Positions 52,501-61,750 of a DNA stretch of 64,000 bases are shown piece after piece. The translations under genes were made by a program, and so were the position numbers. Position 1 is the stretch's first letter. Each line of letters opens with the position of its first letter. The notes beneath the pieces were generated by a model. That model was not told where the DNA came from. It saw nothing but the letters and a program-made list of their open reading frames with translations, and ran no database searches. The DNA comes from Acanthornis magna (taxonomy: Eukaryota; Chordata; Aves; Passeriformes; Acanthizidae), in assembly GCA_036785705.1 (NCBI GenBank), contig JAWUZG010000084.1, positions 15,699,501 through 15,763,500 on the forward strand. The letters run 5' to 3'.

Positions 52501-53090
52501 TGGGACATGCAGAAGCTGGTTTGGCATCCGTAAAATTAATGCCTTTCCATTTATCAGGAGCACTTGTCATTTCTATTGTAATGCAAGATAGGTTAGTGAT
52601 TTCTTGTCAACAAACTCTAGAAACTGAATTAAACAGAGCTATTTCCTGTTCCAAAGGACTTACAATACACATATTTTATAGCTGTTTTTTTACAGGAGCA
52701 TTGAAAGGACTGACATTGGTATGAAATGGACATTTGAGCTGTGGAAGAGCAGAAGTAGAGAGCTCTGCCAAAGCGCGCCTGACTGTATCTCAAGTAGCAG
52801 CGGCAGTCAGAAAGCCTGGCTGCAGGATATACAGCAGCCCTGGCACACGGCTGTGTGAGGAGTGACTGGTTGGAATACATTTTCTCACGGCTTTGAAGCA
52901 ATGCTCCTCACTGCCGTGTACTTCAACCTCTCCATATTGTGTCTTATCAATTTAGATATTTTTATGTGCAAGCTAGAACTAACAATTGCAGTTAAAAGTG
53001 TTTCAAAGACTACCGTAAGGAGTCCAGTCTTTACACTCCCTGAAACTCACCTTGTGATTCCTTGAAAAAACATCACTAAGATAGTGGTCC

Positions 53091-53110
53091 AAGCTTAAGC
53101 AAGCTTAAGC
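53091..53110. repeat. Perfect two-copy 10-base repeat
   Basis: 'aagcttaagc' occurs twice in tandem. Each copy contains an AAGCTT and a CTTAAG palindrome. This looks like local duplication only. Confidence 0.9.
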
Positions 53111-54149
53111 AAAAATGTGTAGCATAAAAGTGAGCAAGACAAATTATGTTTCTCTTCTGTGCTTTCAATTCTCTCTCCTCACACTATCTATAAGCAATAT
53201 TTGCCTTCTGCATTTGCTCCCAGCAACATGAACACCATTTTAGACTGATTAAAAATACAGGCAAAATACAAATAATACTATTTTTTAGCTTGTGTGGCAA
53301 TAAACCTGACACTGGAAACTGTTGAACTGCAACTTGTTATTAGCAATACAAATTTTCAGTCCTCAAGGAGTTAATGACAAGAGGACAGATAACAGCAACG
53401 TTCCCCTAAGGGTTAACTGATGTAATAGCCTTTGCTTGTTGCTCCAGTCACTGTTGCAGAATGTCATGATTTCATAAACTTATATATAGGATCCAAATAA
53501 ATACATTGCCTTCTATATGAAAGCAGGACCATTTATCAACCCTGAGGATATTGTCAGGAGAAAATAAGGAAAGTCAAGTGCAGTAATGCTCTTGATATAC
53601 TGCTGGATGACACCACAAGATGTAAAACACAGCTAGGAAAAAAAAGATACAACCAAGAGGTTGCTTTTCCTCAAGGCTATCCCCCTCAGGGATGTACGAA
53701 ACAGCCTTTGAGAACTCTGGAAAGGAGAGAGCAAAATTGCACACAGACATAAATGAGATAAAGTTCCTTTATCCTTTTCTTTGAAATCTTTTTGGCTACT
53801 AAAAATCGGCTCTTCAGAAAATGTCAAGCACATATTGTGTGAGTAAAGCAATTATTTCTTGTAGTGTTGGAGCCGATGCTGAAAGATTCTGCTCTTGGAC
53901 TTGGTTCAAAGAGAACTTGAAAGTTTGGGAACTTATCTGCAACTTTAGAGCAAAATAAAGTGTGCATGTGCTTATCTTGAGCACCTCTAACTTGCCTTTG
54001 CAATGGGACAACGGAGCAGACTAAAGAATTTGTTGAGATCATGGCTGATTCTTAGGTCCAGAATAAAAGTAGGGTCAGCTATGTACTGTTATTCATATCC
54101 TCACTGAATAGTACCTACCCTACAGGCACCTGAAAGGTAGAAAGATATG

Positions 54150-54472
54150 GATTTGATGCAGGGACTGCTCAATGGATGAGGAATTGGTTGGATGGTTACA
54201 TCCAAAAGGTAGCTGTCAATGGTTCAGTGTCCTGATGGACATTGGTAACAAGTGCTGTCCCTCAGGGATCTGCACTGGGACCACTAGGGTTTAATGTCTG
54301 CATCAATGATGCAGATGAAGGGACTGAGGGCAACCTCAGCAAATTTGCAGACAACACCAAGCAGAGTGGTGTGGTTGACACGCCTGAGGCATGGGATGCC
54401 ACCCAAAGGGACCTGGACAAGCTCAAGGCACAGGTCCATGGAAACCTCATTAAATTCAAAAAAGCCAAGTGC
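54150..54472 (+). pseudogene. CR1 LINE reverse-transcriptase fragment
   Basis: The translation around 54242-54475 reads 'VTSAVPQGSALGPLGFN', then 'INDADEGTEGNLSKFADN', then a helical segment ending 'KFKKAKC'. This is the palm and thumb part of the CR1 ORF2 reverse transcriptase. The catalytic 'FADD' box is here 'FADN', so the second aspartate is lost. Sequence upstream of the ATG to 54150 also matches ORF2, so that ATG is not a true start. The copy ends abruptly after 'gccaagtgc' and lacks the C-terminus and 3' UTR, unlike the 3'-anchored CR1 fragments elsewhere in the window. Confidence 0.93.
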
Positions 54473-57400
54473 ATTTATGAATCATATAATTTTAGAAAAG
54501 TTTGCAGATTCCATGGATACCAAATTTTCATAAGAAAATAAACATATGGCTAGGAAATAATAATTGAATCTCTTCAGTAGCACTTTCTATAAAGAATGCA
54601 CCTAAGAATATGTTCTGTTACTGCTAAAGTATTTCTTCTGAGTCTTCTTCAGTGATTTAAAAAAAATCCTGTGTCATTCTGCACCTATTTCCTAGTATAG
54701 ACTTGATGCTTTTCTGTTTTCAAGAATTCATATTTTTCTATGGAGAATAAGAAGATCATGTAGTAAAAAACAAATTGATCTTGACAGATCCTGAAATGTT
54801 TTAGAATAATTACTTGGAGTCATATTGATATTTTTAGCTGGTTTATATTAGGGGAAAGTAGGGAAAAAAATCTTTCCTTAAATCTTTATTTTTACAGAAA
54901 TTTTGTTCATTGATACTTTCAGCTGATGGTATTTAGGTACTGACAATCAGCTGAAATTCTGAATTCCTGAAACACTTCTATCTTCTAAATGCTCTCATGG
55001 TAGATCAGTTAGATAGTGAGAACTAATTGTTCTGTTTTAAGCTAAGTGAAGTAATAGACTTGTGAACTATCACTATTACTTATTTAGTTGCCTCTCTTAA
55101 ACTTTTTTTTTCTAAAAAGAATATATAGCAAACTCAGCCAATAATACAATATATTCAACATGTGTTCCAAGCAGCTGAACCATCCTCTCAAAGTACCTAA
55201 TGAAAATGACTTAATCTATGTAAGTGTTATTCCTCTTTAACAATGTATGAAACACTTATTCTAATAGGTAAATTCACTGTGAATATTGTTGGTTTGTCTA
55301 ATATATGAAACACTTTGACACATTTGCATGCACAGCATCTGAACTCCAAGGCTGTATTTGAAAAAAGGTAATATGCTTTGTACAAACTTACGCTGGAAAA
55401 CACCTGGGAGATTGGTCAAGATTACCTATTTTAAAACAAAAACCAAGACATAGGTGTCCAATTTTTAACTCTACATTTCAACAAGAAATGTTATTTAAAA
55501 TGAGCTACTAGTTCTCCACACAGACAAAATCTATTGCCTAGGAAGACTAAAGTGCTAAACTCCCTACTTGCTAACAAGGATTCCTCCAGAAATGGAGAGG
55601 GAAAATGGGGAGGGAAAATGGGGAGGGAAAATGGGGAGGGATGGACTTTGGAATAAGAGCGATTATGCTTCAATGCAATATGTTCTTTTAAAATAACAAT
55701 TTGCTTTCTTTTTGTCCATCTACTTAGGTATATTTAATAATAACATAACTGAAAATTTAAAACCCCCAAACCCGCAAACAAACATCAAATATAATGTATT
55801 AGTAAAAAAAGAAAAGGTATTTAGTCACTTTTGACTTTTTAACTTCTACTGAAAATGTCTTCATCATGGATTCAGTAGTGTCTGGCTTTTTCAGCTCTAA
55901 AAGGCTTTTATTTTATCAAATCAGCTCTCCAGCCATTTCCATTAATACTAGTTTTATACAACCAGTTGACAAGTCTAGAAATATATATATAACAATAGCA
56001 AAAGGATAATTTCAGAGAGTGGAGATATAGTTTAATAAATAAGATATAGAGATTTTTTTCCCCTAAAGCATTTTCAGTTGGTTACCCATAAATAATTACT
56101 AAGAATGGACAAGTAGCCTCAGAGGTTGCAATGCTACTTCATCACAAAGCATTATTTTGAAAGCTCAGGTGGTGTTTCAGTAGTACACAAGCTTTGAAAA
56201 AACTTTTGAAATAGAATGAATTTCACCCTAAAAGAATTACAGCAGGATTAATATGACACTGAAAAATTAGGCAATTTTACAAAGAATTGCAAATATGGTA
56301 TACAGATGAATGAGACCTTGATAGCAGGTATGGAAGACAAATCTGACAAATACTGCAAGGAAGTCTCAAAAGAGATTTTATTAATGCACAAGAGTATAAA
56401 TCATTTGAATAGCTGTACTAAGTAAAGCAACAATGTTACTTATCCTCTGAAGTTACAAGTATGTAACAGGAACACAGAGCAAAACCCTAAAAAAAAAAGC
56501 TGGATAAACAGCTTTTTCTTCGAAGATGTGAACAAAATTTATACCTGTTTTCAAGATTTATTCTAGTGGCAATTTTTTCTTTTTGTGAAAGGCTAGTGAT
56601 ATAGCTGTAATGAAAAAAACCAAAGCCAAACACAAACTTGAAGAGAACATAAGAAAAATTTTTAAAGATATATTCATTTCTGCAATCCACAAAGCTTGTA
56701 TTTGGAAATATCTGTCATACTACCAGAGTCTTTCTGTTTCATCAGTCCTTATATTTGACCCATGCACTCCTCTAGTCAACTCAAAAAATTGGTTTTGGCT
56801 AAGACATGACTCTTGTCTAGATTAAGTTTATCTTTCAGCAAGTGATCCAGGTGTGAATAGTTACAGAATCCATGTTTTCATTTGGTTGTGTGGTTAATTA
56901 TTTGAACCCTTAAAAAGGATTGTATTTTATTTTGTGTTAACTTGGGATTCAAACAAGACTCCAGCCCTTAATAATTGTTGTGTGTTAAATGAAAACTGAC
57001 TTTGCAATGCTTCTTCCTTTTATTTGCACGCTTCATTCAATAAGTCTTTGTTGAAAAGGTAATCAAATCACAGTGTTTACATTTCTCCTCACTACCCTAG
57101 AATTGTTTGGCTGGTCATCAGTGGAGTTTTAGAAGTACTAGGCAGCAAGCTGAACGAGACAAGTAGTGATTCATAAATATTTTAAATTAACATGAAAATG
57201 TTTAATGTTAAATAGAGGTCAGGCTGAAGGCTATGAAGGTCACTCGATGTTTTAGTTGAGATGTTTTTTCTGTTTGAACTTCATTAAATATTCAGAGCTA
57301 TTCTATTGAATCAATGATGCTGAAAGTCAGTTATTTGCTTTCCTGGAAGGGTGTATTAAAAAAAATTGTAGTTTTTTCTCTTATATCTAATAATCATTCT

Positions 57401-60400
57401 ATCCTTCCTTAAAATAGTTTTATTCCTAAAATGCTTACATTCTGGAGCTCCATGATGTGTGCAATCTAATAACAAATATATATTGATGCATATTTTTAAA
57501 TGATCAAAAAGATTGTGCAATGACAGGCTGGTTTTCCTTTTTTTTTTTTTTTTACTGTTGAGTAATTTCCCTGGGCCACACTTCAATAAAACCAACAAAT
57601 GGCATAAAAAGTTCTGTATAATGACCATAGAATTCTGGCTAAAGGGTGTTTCAATATGTGCCAGATCCTCTTTCTGTGAAAAAAAAAAAAAAAAGTAATT
57701 CTAAAAAGTTTGTTCTTTGGTGAGTATCTTCATAAGACAGAAAGTTCCATGCCCTGGATCTTAAATAGATCACTTTCTCTCCAGCACCGGTTAGAGTGAT
57801 AAAGAGATGACAGGCAGCATTTTGGGGACACTGGGAGTCAGTCTTTCTGTTCATGTGAGCAGCCCCTTGCTTGGTCTTCTGGAGTCCTGAAAAATCAGGA
57901 CACCAACTCGTTAGCTGCCTCCCGTTACCCAAGAGTGGACTGACTGCAAACAGTAAAATATTTGATAACTAATCACACAGTGTAATTAGGACTGGGAGGG
58001 AAACGTTTCATCTGTATGTTTCTGATGTGCCCTGTAAATTTGTCGTGCTATGCAAATGTTTTAAAATAAGTTAAACAAGGAAAAATGCAATGAAAGTAGT
58101 TATCTGTATATTTTGTTACAACTCCTCTAAATGTAAACAAGATCTGGTTTGGGGAATTAGAAACATTTCTGAATATCTCCTGGGTTATGATAAATCTTTT
58201 TTATGAAATGGGAATAGACTATATGGAGGGGTTTCGGGGATTTTTTTTGCTTGTTGTTCTTCACAATGAATTTTAATATTTTTGATTTATAGTTATTTTA
58301 AAATGTGTTACACATCTTCATTTTCAAAGCCTTCCAGCAAGGCTGCATTTCATCAGATAATGCAGAACAGATCACAGACCTTTCGTATCATGCAAACACA
58401 TTCATCTCAAATGTGCTGTCATGGTGGTACACATTAACTCACACGACAGGGTGATTAAGGATCACGGAAAGTTCTTCTAGCTAATGAGAAGCCAACCCAA
58501 TCTCTCAGCAGTCAATTAAAAAGGTAATCTTCAGTAGACACCAGTTTTTAAAAGCATCTTAGTTTTAACATAGCCTAAATATTTACAAGATACATAGAAG
58601 ATTAAATTGGTGATTTAGATTTTTATCCTGTACCGTAATAATATCTTAAGTTGCATTAAGTTATTAAGTTATTTCAGGCATTTCCAAAATTTATTGTCCA
58701 AAATATAAAAAACTTCAAGAAAAATGGTTTAGGCTAACTAGTTTCCAGATTTAGAAAAGTATTTTTAGAGACTTAGATATTTAAGTAGAAATCATCCATT
58801 TTCTCATACACTTAATTTTTTTTGTTAAAAATCTTCTTTTGTACATGGGAGAGATTAGAAATTATTGCAAAATGTTTATAAGTGTGATAACTATTTATGA
58901 TTACTTTTATCCTTTGCTTTATGATCCAGGGAAATTTAAGCATATGTCCTAGAATGAATATTGGTTGCACATGTAGTACTCATTTTACACCACTGGTGAA
59001 CTGCATACTCATTTCAGAAAGTCATTGCGAGCAACAGCCTACTCAAGCTTTCACATGGAAATTATGATGAATTACACTTCCAAAAGAAAAGGATCGTCTT
59101 ATTTAAGTTTATATGATGGGCTAGTCAAGTCAATGGTTGCATGACATCAGTAGCAAACCTGAGCTATCACCACACAAGGATGTAAATCTTGGCCAGTCCC
59201 TCCTGTCATGTTTACTGTCTTGTGAGGCTCAGATGTGAGTGCACCGCATTTTAGTAGCTTAAAAGTCTTCTTTCAAGATGTTTTCCACAAGCCTTTTTAC
59301 AGAAATGAGGATAAACTGGACTGCAAATGAAATTTTGCATGATCATTGTGGGGACAGAGGAAAAAGCTGTCCCAAGGGGCCTCCTGCCAGTGGCATGCCT
59401 CTGCTCTTCCCCAGAACAGAGGCAGCCCAAAATGTCCCAAAACTTTTCTTTTGAGTTCAGTAACAGCCCCCAACAGGTTTGTCCTTACACATCCGGAACT
59501 GAAGACTTTTTCCTGTGATGGTTTAAAATGTCTGTTCTTCCCTTGGTAGTCAAAAAGCAGACAAGAGAAAGTTGGTGATTTTTTCCTCTTCTCAGATAAA
59601 AGGAGTAAGAACCTTAAAAGTTATGAGCTTGAGTCTCTGTAGTTGTTAGAAGATGTATGTGTGTCTTTATCAAAAGATGTGTGTGATGGTCAAAAGGTAA
59701 GAACAGATTATGACTATTAATTAGCTTAGTTCTAAAATTTAATAATTTCATTTTTCTAACATGCAGTAGTATCTCTTGGCTCACACTGATGTTTTTCCAA
59801 CATGAAATTGTGTATTCTTCAGTGTTTCTTATATTCTTATTCTTGCATATATCAAATGAAAACTTGTATCAGGGTTTCCAGTTGACACCTGTGGCTACAT
59901 AAGAATCAATTACAAACCAATTTTAAACACAGCATGGATTCCCATACAGAAATACAGAGGACAAGGAAGATAAGCAGCAGAATTTATATATATTTTTTCT
60001 TTATCAAAAAAGCCTCTGGAAAGAAGTATAGCCTGTGAACATTGTTTAATTTCAAAGCAAACTTAATGCTTTTGTTTGCATAAGAACAGGTCTCTGTGAG
60101 GGAAAGCTCTTCATACAGAAATAGTTCTCATTTTGGAGAACTTCATGTGCTAAGAAAGTTATGACCAATTGAAGTTCCTTTGCTCAGCTTTCACATTCTC
60201 TTTGAATTACTTGGCTTCTGATTTTAGGCTTTATAAATGTCAGCTAAGCATAAACTTTTCATTAACCTGCAAAGATATTCTTGATGGACAGCAAATCAGA
60301 GAAGGAAACTGTTAATAAATCATGTCAAGTTACAGCTGAATGGGACAGTAAGACCTGAACCTGGCCCTAGAATGGCACACTTTCATACTTTTGAAAGAAG

Positions 60401-60688
60401 ATTATGTCACTGACATATTAGATTACAGCATATTAGATTTGCTGAGAGCTAGTCTGGATGCGATTGACTTTTTACTCTATTTTTAGTGCTAAACATCTGA
60501 GTAGACAGATGAAGAACAGGAGGTTCCACATTAATGCTTATTAGTGCCAAACATAACATAAAGTTGTAAAACAAACAAACACATGCTTGGTTATTGTTTA
60601 CCCAGATTATTTTTATTTTTTCAGTACTTTAATGTAACCATTTGTGTAAAAATTATTTTATCAATAAATTCCACTTTTAACATTAAGT

Positions 60689-60689
<1 letters not shown>
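54473..60689. other. Unique AT-rich noncoding DNA with regulatory-looking parts
   Basis: No gene is supported; frames are at most 93 codons. The region contains a G-rich minisatellite at 55592-55642 and a T16 run (57538-57553) facing an A16 run (57679-57694). Two stretches (57880-58110 and 58320-58530) have the mixed composition and homeodomain or octamer-like words often seen in conserved noncoding elements. A 63- to 67-codon pair of overlapping frames near 59327-59549 is unrecognised. Confidence 0.5.
55592..55642 (+). repeat. G-rich minisatellite, 14-base unit
   Basis: About three and a half copies of 'gggagggaaaatgg'. Successive GGGG and GGG runs could form a G-quadruplex on the plus strand. 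Copies are nearly identical. Confidence 0.93.

Positions 60690-60717
<28 letters not shown>
60690..60717 (+). repeat. Poly-T tract, 28 bases
   Basis: An uninterrupted run of T, the longest homopolymer in the window, lies almost directly against the 3' end of the antisense CR1 that follows. In the CR1 sense strand it reads as a poly-A tail. Confidence 0.95.
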
Positions 60718-60720
<3 letters not shown>

Positions 60721-60722
<2 letters not shown>

Positions 60723-60905
60723 CAACTAGGTTTGAAAAGACTTTTGACATCGAGTCCAACCTATGACCAAACACCACCTTGTCAACTAGACTCTGGCACT
60801 GAGTGTCATGTCTAGTCTTTCCTTAAACACCTCCAGGGATGGTGACTCCACCACCTCCCTGGACAGGCCATTCCAATGCCCAGTCACTCTTTCTATGAGG
60901 AATTA
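60721..60905 (-). mobile_element. CR1 LINE 3' end, antisense, adjoining poly-T
   Basis: The plus strand reads 'attcaactaggtttgaaaag', 'catcgagtccaacctatgac', 'aacacctccagggatggtga', 'tccaccacctccctggacag' and 'cattccaatgcccagtcact'. These are complements of the CR1 3' UTR and ORF2 end in order. The copy is about 185 bases, truncated at its 5' end near 60905. Instead of the usual ATTCTATG-type terminal octamers, the element's 3' end passes into 28 A bases (in sense). Confidence 0.95.
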
Positions 60906-61571
60906 TTCTGATACTAATGTTTTAGGCTTTTTTAACATAATATCTGAAAGAAACCTCACCTGAAGACTGAAATAGCAGGAGGGCAGTATATTTAATAACA
61001 CCATCCCTTAATTCCTAAAATACCATCCAGAAATTAAAGATAAGATAAAATCCTGGCTGCTGTGAGGAAAAAAACAACCCAGACCAAAAACCTTCTCTCT
61101 ACCTTTTGAATTCATTACTGCATTATTAAATTAATATTCAGATCCATATCCATTTCCATACGTGAAGGTCACAGTGCTTAGCTATAAAACCTTAAAAAAG
61201 TTAAGCTCTCTCGATGCCAAACACCTCTGCATTTCAGTTGGGCATCTGTATTTAATGGGGATTTGCCAGCCTCTTTTCATGCGGGTGAGTAGCAGTTTCA
61301 GTGTAGTTAGTTACCCTGTTTGCAAGCTTGTCATCATGAAGGGTTAGACTGCACCCAAATATGAGAGCTTTGAGGGTGAACTTAAAGACTTTAATTTCTC
61401 CTGGACTCATTCAGCTGAGATATGAGGACAGCTCTAACTGCTGTGATATTTAAAGTTGGATTATTAACCCCATCCTCACATTACCTGAGCTGAAATTGCA
61501 TTGCTTGATGAGTGAGAGGATGCCTTAGGAAACAAAAGCATTTTCTTGAAAGCTAAAAAATATTTCCTTTC

Positions 61572-61607
61572 AATGGACAAATTAAGGAAAATGGACAAAT
61601 TAAGGAA
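61572..61607. repeat. Perfect two-copy 18-base tandem repeat
   Basis: 'aatggacaaattaaggaa' at 61572-61589 is repeated exactly at 61590-61607. It lies about 70 bases before the hairpin at 61675-61750. Confidence 0.95.
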
Positions 61608-61674
61608 AATTAGTAATAATACTGTGTACATTTTATAGAAAAACAAAACACAACACCTGAGTATCTCTTCTGTC

Positions 61675-61750
61675 ATGGCATTGATTGGTGCTATTGCAAT
61701 TGCTATGCACAGAATTTGCATGTCATAGCAGTTGCAATAGATACTGCCAT
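61675..61750 (+). ncRNA. Candidate RNA hairpin (pre-miRNA-like), unproven
   Basis: Arm 'ctattgcaattgctatg' (61691-61707) pairs along its whole length with 'catagcagttgcaatag' (61724-61740). One position is G·U in RNA of the plus strand and a mismatch in the opposite strand. Three further pairs (aca/tgt) narrow the loop to nine bases. At the base, 'gtg'/'atac' gives a few more pairs and 'atggca' (61675-61680) pairs with 'tgccat' (61745-61750) after an asymmetric bulge. The size (about 76 bases) and small loop resemble a microRNA precursor. It could equally be a miniature transposon remnant or a chance palindrome. I do not recognise a known microRNA seed. Confidence 0.35.

Larger units (their letters stand above)
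38848..54149. other. Mostly unique DNA, one candidate exon, small repeats
   Basis: No mobile element of a known family was recognised. The stretch contains the candidate exon at 41143-41345, hairpins at 43851-43870 and 43918-43949, a purine-rich run at about 44708-44767, a GATA microsatellite at 46490-46540, a T15 run at 50085-50099 and a perfect 10-base tandem pair at 53091-53110. Sequence at 39400-40110, 46700-47200, 48780-49150 and 52230-52560 is GC-richer and may be old unrecognised repeats. A T-rich low-complexity run lies at about 43530-43605. Confidence 0.5.

Noticed and set aside
52189..52570. Two overlapping minus-strand frames of 124 and 113 codons
   Set aside because: Two long frames over the same DNA and no recognisable motif point to locally stop-poor sequence or an old repeat rather than a gene.
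54242..54541. 99-codon plus-strand frame as an independent gene
   Set aside because: It is a CR1 reverse-transcriptase remnant. Homology begins upstream of its ATG and the active-site motif is damaged.
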